A stretch of 64,000 nt of DNA, from the NCBI GenBank assembly GCA_950295325.1, contig OX485809.1, positions 8,184,001 through 8,248,000 on the forward strand, read 5' to 3'. The notes under the pieces are model-generated. The model ran no database searches. It saw nothing but the letters and a program-made list of their open reading frames with translations, and was not told where the DNA came from. Positions 52,216-64,000 of the stretch are shown piece by piece. The translations under genes were made by a program, and so were the position numbers. How positions within the stretch are numbered: the first letter of the stretch is position 1; every line of letters starts with the position of its first letter. The DNA is from Polytrichum commune (Eukaryota; Streptophyta; Polytrichopsida; Polytrichales; Polytrichaceae).

Positions 52216-52555
52216 AATAGAGAGAATAGGATGAGAACAATTTGACCAATGTTGGGTGGGTTTCTAGATGAAAAGGATAATGAAAAAGGTAATGGTCACT
52301 GGTGGGCATAGAGTACCCTTACTCATGAATAATCTCTAAGGGTAATATCCACCGTGTATCCTTACCTGCCAATTTGCCACACCCATTACCCAATGGGTAC
52401 AAGTATTTTGGTTAAGGCGTTTAGGGTTTTTTTGGGGGGGGGGGTGGTAATCAAATTTGAGCCAAATATCCTTAGCTTTCAATAGGAGCTCAATGGTAAT
52501 AAAGGCATACATGTATAAGAGTGCTTGATAACTTCTATATCATGTGTTTTGGGCA

Positions 52556-52921
52556 ACTACACTAAATAGTATAATTAGTGCCATATGATATTTCATGTCA
52601 CAGTGGTAAATTTTTAAATGAGACTTCTTGTGAATAAGTGAACAAATATTGTCATGGATGATGGATGAGTTCATCCATTGGCCAAAACCCTACCTTCTCT
52701 TGTCAACAACTTATCATGAAATATTGTCATGGATAGAAAACCACTTGGTAAGTGACAGTAATTGTAACACTGCAAATCTATAATTCCTAAAAACATTTAC
52801 AAGGGATGACAAATAATGTTGGGTTAACATTTAGTGTTGGTGACCGTACACCGCAGTTTACAATTAGTATTGAGAAAGACAAGTGGAATTGGTGACACTA
52901 AATATCATTATATTTAGTGTA
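52556..52921 (-). mobile_element. Second TTTAGTGT-type TIR repeat, copy 2
   Basis: Inverted match of 15107-15480, with ends ACTACACTAAATA on the left and ATATTTAGTGTAC on the right. Non-coding. Superfamily unknown. Confidence 0.55.
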
Positions 52922-54308
52922 CCTATTTGCAACTTTAGTGATGGAAGCCCTTTTCCCTCCTTTTTTGTGTGTAATGCGCCTACAACGACGTACATGGGGA
53001 ATGTCAAATGTACAAGGCACTCATTGTGGTAGTTTGGTAGCCACATTGAAAAGGACCAATTTGGTGTATTCTAGAAGCACATCAAATCGATGCGCACTTC
53101 TCCATTGACCAAGTGTATATATGTGATCTCTTAAAGGACGAGAGGCTATCGAAAAAGTAAAGGCAAAAGAACATCACATGAAGATGATTCGGTAGCCATC
53201 CTCGTATCAAATCCAAGACTAGGGGATATAACAAGTTCTATGATGTGTTTTAGAATAACTATATAGTCATTCTAGACTAGGTATTGCACAAAGAGACCTT
53301 CACAAATCAATCTAGTATGAGAACACCCAAGAAGTTTCAATATGTAACTAACTTGATGTATGAAAATGCTTGCATCAAAGTTCATCAACCGTATGGAAGT
53401 GATCTTTGAAGGATTTCAACAAGTTTGCTTCACAAAGTTTTTTAGCTTTTAGCTTTGCAATCTTCATTTTATTGCACGCGAATCATGTTTGTTACTATGT
53501 GCAAAACACTTCTACTTCAAGGGGTTAAGGGTTATTCAATTTAACGGTGATATGGGACAAACATTGTCAATCAAGAACAACTTAAATATATTGTCAAATT
53601 ATGTTAAAAATGTGCATTCCATTGCATGCACTACGACACCAAAACTCCAACCCGCCATCAATCAATCCATTCAGGTAGATGTCCTTAGATGAATACCTTT
53701 CTCTTTGCACCCACTTCTTGTAGGTTATGAGATACTCAATCTGTGCAAGATAATTAGGGCACATGTACCCAAAACCACTACTAAACCTAAAACCACCACT
53801 ATGTATCACATGCATATATTTTGCAAGGAACATATGAACCTTATTATGGGACACCAGTGTCCCATAATACACCAGTTAAACCCTAAAGCACATGTCGTCA
53901 TCGACAATGGTCACTTGAAGGCGATCAAAGCGGCATTGAGATTATCTCAACGTCCTATACACACTCTAATGTTCAAAGTTGGTTTCTATCTTTGATCACT
54001 TACAACCACAAAAACCAATCATTAAGGAGGCTCCAATTTATTCTGGACATCGGTGTCACACCATAAGGTTCATATGTACAGTTTGCAGTTCATAAGTGTT
54101 ACACCCATAAGTGATAATATTTCTATTACAATGTATTTTATCTATCACATTATTAAATTCTACCTTTAAATAGAAATGTTAACACTTATGGGGGTAACAC
54201 TTGTAGAAGGCGGATTGTATGTTCTTCAGTGGTGGTTTGGGTATACGTACCTTAGTAGACTCTAGATTGTGCATGTTGCCATTTTCCTCATAAATTTTGG
54301 AACTCAAA
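52922..54308. other. Intergenic, nothing recognised
   Basis: Only short ORFs without conserved motifs. A local palindrome GGGACACC with GTGTCCC lies near 53850-53865. Confidence 0.4.
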
Positions 54309-54941
54309 GGTTGTTTACATCATGCAGATGAAGTCATCCCTAAGTCCTGTAAAATTTGTGATTGGATGTTGAACTTATCCTGGTTTAGACCAAGGAAAAA
54401 ATGTCAGAGTGGCCAGGGAGTTCAAGGTCCCCAAAAGACATATTTTAAGGCCTACATTATCCACTAACATGGTCCAACGGGTTTTGTGATGGGAGAGGCA
54501 AAAGAGGTGCTCTAGTAGAAAAGGCATGGGCCCATGGCAAAAAATAATTGTTATAATTAAATTTTAATGCTTTTTGGGGGGGTGGAAGAGAAGATGAAGA
54601 CAAGAGAAGACACAAGAATGGTCAAACTTGAATTATTTTCAAAAGTGCCCTTTTCTGGCATATGTTAAAAAAATCAGCACATTCATTTTTTTGTGCATGG
54701 TCATTCCTCGGCTGGGGCGAACCAACCTGTATTGGTTCCTTGGAGGCAAGGGTTTAGGCATCCAACAAGGAACGAGTGTATGGGTTGGTTCACCCAAATC
54801 ATCATTCCTCTTTGTCCACATTCAAGTTACACCTAGTGAGGCTTTGTAATTGATTTTTTAAGAAGTCGGACCATGAAAGGTGGACCATGGAAAAAGGCCA
54901 TCTTCCATGGTCCGACTTCATGGTCCATGGTATAAACCAGC
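54309..54941 (-). mobile_element. TIR element (GACCATGAAGTC family), copy 2
   Basis: Reverse complement of 37671-38255. Shared landmarks are TGTCAGAGT, AAGACAT with TTTTAAGGCCTACATTAT, GGGAGAGGCAAAA, ACCATGGAAGATGGC and CTTCTTAAAAAATCAATT (some in complement). It has gained about 150 bp relative to copy 1 near 54680-54830. Confidence 0.6.
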
Positions 54942-56460
54942 TCTAATAAGATTACCTTATTTATTGCCAAAGTGAAGATTCTCATGATCATCAAGTAATT
55001 ATATAGGTCCCACAATCATGTTGACATTGGAGCTAGCATAGTTACCATATTTTCAACACGTAGGCCAATACATATCCTACTGGCAGCAGTTCTTAGATCC
55101 ACAACTAAGAATACCACTTGAATATAGGCATCCGGATTATTGTTGTCAGTTTAAACACATCTGCCCAAGCACAACACTGGTGTTTCTCCATGTGCATGAG
55201 CAAATTTCCTTTATTATATAGAGAAAGAATCTGATGAAAGATATTTAAATATGTCATGTAAAGAATTCTGATCCAAATATGCTCGTTGCACTCAAACACA
55301 ACTGCACACGTCCAATCCTCCGCAAAGAGCATCCACCATGCACATCTGGAAAGGTACAATCTCATTTCACAAAACCAAAGACACAGGCATACAGCCAGCT
55401 CCCCAAGCCATAATAAACAGGGATAGGTAATCACTACTAAGCTGACACTAAATAATGCACCAAACGACATAGATGCATTCAGTACATAGTGACCCTCGTG
55501 AAGTAGGAGATTTTCATGACATGCCACAAATGCTACCAGTGGACATACTTCTTGTTGCCTGTCATATATCAAAACAAGACCAAACATCTCATGAGTTGGA
55601 CTTCCCAGGCTGTTTTGTTTAACTCCCATGCCTTAGTTTTAATACACCAAGCAAGTTAACATGTTGAGGTCACAGATACTACCTAGGACAAGAAGACCAG
55701 AAAGCACCATGGCTTATGGTGGGCTTAGCAGAAGCATCTACATGCTGCCCTTTGTCTCCTTCAAAGATATTATACATACAGATATAATTTGCTCACACTG
55801 CTCTATAACTTGCACTAACAAACTCGCACACAGTTACTGTGTATGTTCCTCCACGTCTTGTTGTGTGGCCTCCACGACAATAACATCTGCAAAATATACC
55901 CATGACATCATCAAGACTTGCCAAATCAGAAGGGAAAACAATTAGACCTGTCCAAGGTTTTCGACCCATTTTACACCATAGCCAAGGGCCATAACAAAAA
56001 AAATTGAGGGTCCATGAAACTCATCCCAAGGCCGTACCATGGAAAATTGAAATTGATTTTTGTGGGGTCATCAGTCAAGTGCAGAGGAAAGAGATCTGGC
56101 ACCAGGCTGTGAGCAGCATGCTATTTCATTACCATCCTATTCATATGGGGCCTTCCACACAGTAAGTAATAATAATCAAGGGTTGTGAGATTTTGAAGTG
56201 TCATGGTCTTCCGTCACCTCTTCCTTGGTTCCTTCAGCCCTCAAGCTCAAGTGGAGTGAACCGGTGCTGGCCTTTTCCACCAATGTGAGATTATAGATTT
56301 CAATGGTCACAGTTCCTTGAGCTCTAGTGGAAAGACGCCCTTACTTCTAAGGACATATACCATCCGAATATTGCCTATCATTAGGGCAAGAATGATTCGC
56401 AACTTAGATGCTTCTCTAACTTGTCAAGTTCAGCAGTAAGAGAAACCCACAGATGCCAAG
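54942..56460. other. 3' flank of NUP98 with a dispersed repeat at 55940-56250
   Basis: A 174-codon minus-strand ORF (55105-55629) is rich in cysteine, leucine and tryptophan with no recognised family. It could be chance or part of a long 3' region. The part 55940-56250 matches the repeat in GCP5 intron 3. I see no NUP96-like sequence. Confidence 0.45.
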
Positions 56461-59400
56461 CTATGGAAAGGGAGAAGACAAACCTGCCAATAAAGGAGAA
56501 AGTTCTTGATTTGTTACTAGATCACCCTCATCATAGCCAAAATCCATGCCATAGCGGCTGAAGTGCTTTACTCGAAACTTCCATTCTCCTTTTGACCCAT
56601 CATAGGAAATAAATTCTGCGCCCTGTTCTTCCGTCTTCTTTTTCAGCCTCTTCTCAAACTTTTCAACTTCAGGCCCATCAGAATGGTGCTGCCCAGTTTT
56701 CTTGTCCACACATCTCACATTTAAGAGCGTAACTTCTGCTGGTTTGTTCAAGCCTTGGCCTACTGCTGGTTTTTTATTCTCATCCATGTACACAAGAACT
56801 TCACATTTGTTGAATTGGATAATGCTCTCTAAGTCTAGGCGGCGCACATCAGTCTCGCCAAGAAACTTGACTTGCCCATAACCCTGCTCAAGTAAGAAAA
56901 AATTGAAATTAAATTCCAGAAATTCGATCTCAGAAAGTCATCTACATTCTATATGCTATTTACAAGCTATTGTGAACTGTCAAAAAGATTCTATACTAAT
57001 TCAAGAAGTTCATCTAAACTAAAGTCCCAATAGCAAAGGAAGCAACACATATTCCACAACAAATATGGATAACAACATTCTCAAAGGGATGACACAACTT
57101 CCAAGCTGAATCAACTCCGTATACTGTGCCTAAAACCAGTACATGTATCTTCCAAACGACCCAATATAGACTTGGGTAACAAACAATGCAAATAGGATGA
57201 TGCTGCACCTTGCGTCCCACAACAAAGTCAGCCACCCTCCGGCAATGACCAGGTTCTGCTCGCTCCATTGCAGCTAGTTCTTGTACTTTAGGCTCAGTAA
57301 AATAATCCGCATTCCGTAACTTAGGCATAAGGGCTTCTATATCAGCACCATGCTCATAAGCGATTGCAGCTTCACCAGCTCTATGCCCAGTAATAGAAAT
57401 GAAACCATTCCCTCTGTGATTGTGCTCCTCTCGAAATCCATTAACTTTTGGGAGTTGTTTCACAGGAGGTTTTTCAGGTGATTTTGTGAGGGGTGTTGGA
57501 ATTGTCTCATTTGCCAGAGTCTCAGAGGTGTTGTCAGGGCTTCTCCAGCTTGCCCGAGGACCTGAAATGTACAATCATAATTCTAAGCAAACAAACAAGC
57601 TGTGCAAACTCTTTCTGCACACGAATCAAACATGTTCTGACAGAAATTTATTGTTTAATTTTATTTACTTATTTAAATCAGTAAATATTAATTAATTATT
57701 TATTTTACTGACAATTTCAAGCGGACGCATAAAATTGTTTAGAGTATAACAATTGGAGATTTCTTTGGAAGCTTACTTTCAGGGATAGGAAGAGGACGTG
57801 AGTCATTGATCACCATAGCTCTTTCTTCCTCTTCAGAACCTACACATCAATTGAGAGCAAGTGTACAATCATAATAGATCCTCTGGAAATCAAGAAAATG
57901 ATGTTACTTCAATGGGACACACTTTCAATGAAATACTCCAGAAGAAGTAAAGGAGATACCATTTGCTTGTACAGGGGTGCTCATTTCTCGAATATCTGGT
58001 GTCCTCTTCACGGCTGATGGCGTCACAGGTGATTGATCAGGCTGCCTAATGAACAAGGCTCTAGGATTCTCCCGTGGAACAAACATTACATCCGCTTTTG
58101 GGGTTGAAGGGACATCATCACCATCGCTAAAGAATGACACCTACATACAAATAAAGCACATCATTAAAAAGTGAATTGATGAAAATGGAGGGAATGTGAT
58201 TTCACCTAAAACTATTTTTTTTAAAGTAAAATTTTTTAAAAAAAACAACAAAAGGAAGCAGGCAAAAAGGCAACATGTTCCAGTATTACCTTTGGGCTGT
58301 CTTTCTTGGGATGATATCGCCGTGCATGCATACGAATTTTAGACCGTTGAGAAATGGAACGAGGCGTTAACAGAGAATTAACTCGTATTTCTGGTGGCTT
58401 ATCTGAAACCTGCATCAAATCCTCAAACCTCATCAGGACTCTTGTTAAAACTTCACTCTTAACTGACCAGTACCACAATTCTGGAAGTTTCATCTGAACA
58501 GCTATAAACATCTGTCGCATCACCTTCTCCCAGACCCCTCTCCCAAACAAAAGAAAAGTGCCTTCTGTTCGTGTCAAACTTACAGGCATACTCGCAATCC
58601 CATACTGCACTGATGGACCAGAGCCAGAGCTTCGACCGATCATCATCTGTGGCATGGCAGGTAAAGTTCCAAAAGGGTTGGTCACCGGAGTAGGGACTGC
58701 TGTAGCATTTTGTGTCGGCCTGCATCCAAATACACATAAATTAGGATTGTGCCACCATTTATTCAGTCAAAGTTCCATTCACGCAAATAGTCAGACATAC
58801 TTCCTATGTTTCACTTTTGCTTCACCTCCATGCTAAAAAACTAGTTGCATACAGTTCAAAGTGCTAGGGATTAAATGAATGTACTGTTGTCCAGGGGTAT
58901 TTGTCTGGCCAAAATTGAGACCCGATGATGTATTGAAGATATTCCCTCCTGCATCCACAATGCAATTCAATATCAATGTGAAGCCCAACTGCCACCTACA
59001 CAAGCCTCCATGAAGTAACCTTTTGGTGAATAATGGCTTCCAAACATTTCTGCCATACTTTTACAACATTTCCCTACAGGTCACAAGATTGTGAAGCTAA
59101 AATGCACACACCAGAAATTTCAAACTCACCTTGTTGCGTAGGTTGAAAGCTAGGGAACTGGAATGCATTTGGAGTTTGCGTAGAAGGCGTAGATCCAAAA
59201 CCACCAAAACTCAGCGAAGGCTGCAAACAAATAAACACCAACATATCATGAATTTAAAACACTAGCTTCCCACCTGCTGCAAAAATGTAGAGAGCATCAC
59301 AATTTGCAAATTTCTTCCCAAATAGTGCCAGTACGTAATCCAACAACTGCAATACTTTCAAATTCATTTATCATATGTACTCCTTAGCTAAAATCCAAAT

Positions 59401-62400
59401 TATAAAAACACAAACATGCTACGTACCGTAGATTGTGTTAATCCTGCTGGCTTTGTTTGCCCAAAAATGGAACCAGGGGTAGTTGTGTTGCTGAACAAAT
59501 TCGACCCAAATGCAGGTTGACTTTGACCAAACGCAGGAGTAGTACCAAAAGGCTGGGATGCAGGAGTGGAAAACAGACCCCCTGCAGCTGATGTTTGAGT
59601 GCTCCCAAATATACTACTTCCTCCAAATGGGGAAGAATTCTGACTCCCAAAAGCTGGGCTACTTGAAGCTGCACCAAAAGCAGAAGATGATGCCCCAAAC
59701 GCAGGTGTTGTCTGCCCAAACAATGAAGGGGTTGTTGACCCAAATGTTGAGCTCCCAAATGCTGAAGCCGAACTTTGCCCAAATGGAGATGGGGTTGACC
59801 CAAAGGCTGGGGTTGAACTCGCTGCTCCAAATGCAGGTGTGCTGGACCCAAAAGGTGTTGATCCAAATGCTGGAGTAGATGCAGCACCAAAAGTAGGAGC
59901 AGGTGTACTGGGGCTGCCAAAGGTAGGTTTTGCACCCCCAAACAAGTTTGGAGTCGAGCTTGCAGCAAATGGATTGGGAGTTGCTGCTTGGCCAAAACCA
60001 GTAGTGGCTGTTCCAAATGGACTGGAAGACACTGTAGTTTGTTGAGACTGGCCAAAAATTCCACCTGTTGCAGGTTGTTGAGGGCTTGCTGGATTTGGAC
60101 CACCTGCCATACACACATCATCTATGAATTCACACATAGAACAAACTCACATCTTTGCCTACCAATGAAAATATGCTCTAAAGAGACTCTGCTCAAATGA
60201 TACACTCATGCTTCATGTTCATCTCCTAAGAATACTACAACTCCATTTGTATGTGAATTTAAATTTCTTCCAGGTCTCATAAACTTCAAACTCAGACATG
60301 GATCAACCACGACTCAACGCAACTACTTAGTGGAAATCAAAAGAGTCTTTGCCAAGACGAGCTGACAAAAACTGCTGTTATTTGCCACTGATACAAGCCC
60401 CTACAGTCCTGTGATTACTACTCAAGACAGGTCCAAACTGAAGAGCAGATCAATACCTTTATCGCCTGCTTGGTAATCCTCCCATCTGAGCTCCTCTTGA
60501 CTTTTGTTTTTGTAAGCAGGCATAGCAGAGATGCACAAGAACTTTCCAGGTTGCCCACCAACACCAGCATCTGTGTCATTGGTAACTGCATACGAGGTCA
60601 CCCTGCTCCCTACCCTTTGCTGACCTCCAAAACTCGTGCCTCCAAAGCTCCCAAATGTATTTGTTGCTGCAGGGGCTCCTATTTACATCAAGAGAAAACA
60701 ACAATTGGCGTTACATGGTTGTCAGAAACAACAAAGGCTGGAAAGCTCATCATGCTAAACAGAAATGTATGCAAGGCTTGAAGCACATCTATATTGAGTG
60801 CCACCTTCACTAAAAACTTGATCCAAGAACCTTTTTACCAGGTGTAAAAGAGGAAGCTGAGCACACCTATGTCACCCAAACCGGTGAAGGTAAGGAACGG
60901 AAAAAAAAAATCTCATATTTTGGTACAGGAGTGGTGATCACATCAAACTGTTTGTGAACTGAATTGACACACATCAAAGTTCAAGCATATTGTGAGAAGA
61001 AACAACCCATAAACTTAACTTCGATGTTTAGAAGATGACAAGAAAAGATGGGGTAAACAGGATGCATAGGTACAAATTCGATAGTACCAAAGGGTGATGC
61101 AGCAGGGGTGCTACCAAAGGCTGGCGTAGAACTTGCTCCAAATGCAGGTGTACTTTGCCCAAACGCAGGAGTGCTCCCAAATGCAGGAGCAGATGCCCCA
61201 AATGCAGGAGCTGATGCCCCAAACGCAGGAGTAGGGGTGGCCCCAAACGCTGGGGTAGATGAGGCTCCAAAAGATGGAGAGCTTCCAAACAATGAACTGT
61301 TTGTGCTTCCAAATGCTGGCGCCGATTGGGCTCCAAAGGCTGGAGTTGTGGACCCAAATGGCTGGCTGCCAAAAGCAGCTTGTGACTGCCCAAAAGACGG
61401 GGAACCAAATGGATTTTGTGCTGGTGTAGTTGATCCAAAGCTACCAAAGGGTGATGCAGGCTTTTGACCAAAAGCTCCTGCACAACAACATCTGTGAGTA
61501 TTCTGAAACAGCTTCTGGAAATTGAAAAGGACACAAATGAACTCAACAAGAACCTGCAAAAGATTCCTTCACTTCAATACTTTAAGGACTTGTAAACTCA
61601 TAAACAACCACACACGTATCAAACATTTGTATGGTCCTGCCAACAACAGTGCAACAAATACCAGCACCTGAAGACACCAAAAACCAACACAAAATTAATC
61701 CTGACCTCCTCCTTAACCAGTAACAAATTCAACTGAAAGCACCAAGTCTTCAATTTGTCTTCATATTATCCAGCCTGGCATTACATCCACTGGACATAAC
61801 CAGACATCCACTCCTGCAGATATCTCTCTACACTCAAGCACACTTCCTATTGGGATTAATGAATTACCAAATGCAGGGGTTGATGTAGAACCACCAAACG
61901 CAGAAGAGGACGCTCCAAAAGTAGGTGTCTGAGTAGCTCCAAAAACACCTGTTGCAGCCCCACTCCCAAATAGAGAGGTTCCTGTCTGCCCCCCAAACGG
62001 AGTCGGAGTGCTTCCAAATGGCTTAGCCGCAAACGGATTGTTTGCTTGATTAGTTGTTCCAAACGGGTTTGTTGTTGCTCCAAAAGGGTTTGAAGTGGCT
62101 GCTGCACCAAAAGGGCTCGGTGTGGACGCCCCAAAGGCTGTGACCAAACAATCATACACTCGATTAGTCTACTCTCCCTCATTTTCCTTGCTTGTAGCCC
62201 AATACCTCACAAACTATATCCATCCAAAAGGAAATATATCTTTTCACCGCCTCCTCTACACCAATCTTCCACACTAACTTCTCTTCCAACTTTAGGGTTC
62301 GATTCAAACTACTCACACCTCGCTCCACACACTTCAACCCTCCGCCTTAAATAATTGCACTGCCTTCCTACAACGATAATTCCATTCATCGCCTTCCTTC

Positions 62401-62563
62401 CACTCACTCACCCACAACCCCACAAAACTCCTAACTCAACCTATCCTCACACGGACTATGTTCACTCCATCGATCATCCACATCATTATCAATACGTCAC
62501 ACCACTCCCACGCTCAAATGCCATCGGGACAAGGAACCACTTACGGCTGCTCGATCCGAACAT
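56461..62563 (-). CDS. NUP98: Nuclear pore complex protein NUP98 (FG nucleoporin with autoproteolytic domain)
   Basis: Complete 13-exon gene, all GT-AG with matching phases: 62545-62563 (ATG at 62563), 61868-62137, 61088-61477, 60457-60678, 59427-60103, 59130-59220, 58885-58948, 58584-58719, 58290-58409, 57960-58140, 57777-57839, 57209-57561 and 56461-56883 (TAG), giving 1002 residues. The protein starts MFGSSSPFGAS. FG repeats (about 60 dipeptides, mainly AFG and PFG) fill residues 1-240 and 310-580. Between them lies a Gle2/RAE1-binding GLEBS segment (about 275-300, [19 protein letters not shown]). The C-terminal NUP98 domain runs from about 818 ([40 protein letters not shown]) to HFS at 969-971, the self-cleavage site, then a 32-residue tail. 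In the family, FG repeats form the pore barrier, GLEBS recruits RAE1 for mRNA export, and the folded end docks on the pore. As in other plants, NUP96 is not fused. The 19-bp first coding exon is supported by joining exactly in frame. Confidence 0.95.
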
Positions 62564-64000
62564 TTCAGCCCCACGGATCAACCCGCTCTATTCACAGATT
62601 CCTGTCGTCACCACAAACAAACCACGTCAGCTTCAACAAGACTACTCCATCCTTTTGCCCAACTTGCGCAATGGATGTTCACATTTCTCTTCATACATCC
62701 AACACTCCAAGGACATAACTTAACGCTACCATAACGCCTTCTCCAATCGCACAGCTAATCCACATAAATCATCAATAACCTAACCCTCCAACGTCCTACC
62801 ACCACCCAGGTCATCAACAGGATGTCAGGAACCCCAACGCTGGTTACATCCGAAATACTGTTAATTCGTCGAATGAAACTCAATTTTGATTCCTCGATGT
62901 GCCACCCTGCTAAATTATTTCAACCCAGCTTACAAATGTCCACGCCAACTCGTACGCTTCCACAACTGGCAGTGCACAGCTACCCTTCCCGGTGCCGATC
63001 AAAAATGTAAAAACTACCATAAAACTCACTCTGGAATAACAGTAGCCAATCTTCACTCCGCCTACTAACTTCGTTACTTACCTACAGCAACTACACAACT
63101 GACTTCACCCCACGCTACAGCCACTATTAAACTGCAAACCAATCCACAAACGCAGTTCTAGATGCCCTGCGAAATGCACACCAGGATATAGCGACCATTC
63201 AAATATCCCGTCGTTGCTCGCGCTTCAGCGGATCCGCGAAGGCAACAAAGCCTGACACAGCTCAACTAAAGCTAAAACAAGCTTTGGCCCTTTTACTGTC
63301 ACAATACAATAAATTAGGGTTTCCAACAACCGCATCGGCCCCTCTGGCCCGAACACACAACCGATAACTTCACATGCTGCAGATCCCAACCTCCTCTATC
63401 GATAACCCGTACATTCCAGATTGAGGGACGAGAACCTGCACCTACGAACACTCCCGTTGTCTAGACGCTGCCCCCACTCCTGAGATAATTAGGGCAATTG
63501 GGTCACGATGATAAGGATCGCCCGCGCTGTCCGCCAGCCCAATCAACCAAAAAGCCGTATAAACTGCCTAGACCAGATGACAGCTCGACCGACATGGCGC
63601 TCTACCTGGAGCTGCAGGGTGACATTGCCTCACCTAGGGTTTGCCAGCTTCCCGAGGCTCTAGAGACGCATGCTGCCCGCTGGGCGTGTGGGTGATTCCG
63701 GAGATGCGAATTGCGGAGGCTCTTCCAGCTTCAGAGCAGCGTGGGCGAGCAAGAATGTTTGGGAAATAGGTGCAAGTGCGACCGAAGAAGCATAATAAGG
63801 AGGGAGGCAGAGCATCGAATGCAATAGTAGCGTAGTTTTTACATGGGCTGCGTGCTGCGTGCGGCCGACGACTGCCTCCCTGCCTGCCTGCCTGCCTGCC
63901 GACCTTCGTCTCTCTTCTCTCCCTTGCCGAGCCTGCTCTTCAAGTTCGCCGGTAGAAGTCTCACTCCGCAGCCCTGGTTCCCATCTTCGGAGCCTGGGAA
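62564..64000 (-). promoter_or_regulatory. Upstream region of NUP98 (5' UTR and promoter)
   Basis: The sequence is GC-richer than the gene-poor region. A strong donor sequence CTGTAG|GTAAGTAACG on the minus strand near 63085-63070 suggests a 5' UTR intron ending shortly before the ATG (inference). A TGCC microsatellite is at 63880-63901. ORFs on the plus strand, including a 65-codon one at 63498-63695, have no recognised motif. Confidence 0.45.

Noticed and set aside
54942-56460. A NUP96 partner downstream of NUP98
   Set aside because: No NUP96-like motif could be read on the minus strand, and plant NUP98 genes normally end after the autoproteolytic domain.
59438-60121. Long minus-strand ORFs in alternative frames and plus-strand ORFs (59558-59878, 61108-61467) across the NUP98 FG exons
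   Set aside because: They are frame shadows of the repetitive FG coding sequence. Only the AFG/PFG frame joins across exons and contains the GLEBS and autoproteolytic domains.

Overview
The window is nuclear DNA from a streptophyte (green plant lineage). It carries three conserved, intron-split genes of plant type in a large AT-rich background of decayed transposons. All introns I could resolve are GT-AG. The MAP kinase keeps residues that I associate with moss, lycophyte or fern MPK4 proteins (an ICDFGLART activation segment and [16 protein letters not shown]) rather than the angiosperm forms, so a non-seed plant or charophyte is my inference. I cannot name the species.

Layout: 1-6455 (+) is the 3' part of a gamma-tubulin complex component 5-like gene (ten exons, 414 residues visible, 5' end outside the window). 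7530-10688 (-) is a complete five-exon MPK4-type MAP kinase of 373 residues, convergent with the first gene. 10689-12700 is its upstream region, with an internal duplication. 12.7-56.4 kb has no host gene that I recognise. It is filled with short TIR elements, a LINE remnant, tRNA-derived SINE-like pieces, minisatellites and dispersed repeats. 56461-62563 (-) is a complete 13-exon NUP98 nucleoporin of 1002 residues, followed by its upstream region to the window end.

The three genes are unrelated housekeeping or signalling functions (microtubule nucleation, stress and cytokinesis signalling, nuclear pore transport) and do not form a cluster. The most informative material is in the repeats. One element family has four copies, each with 8-bp target duplications (one copy 7/8). 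A pogo/Tigger-like element is nested inside an older element. A 67-bp minisatellite appears to have grown from the end of a MITE and was later split by two more foldback elements. A 46-bp copy of the MAP kinase's own last exon lies inside one of its introns. I saw no CRISPR array, rRNA, intact tRNA or novel multi-gene system.
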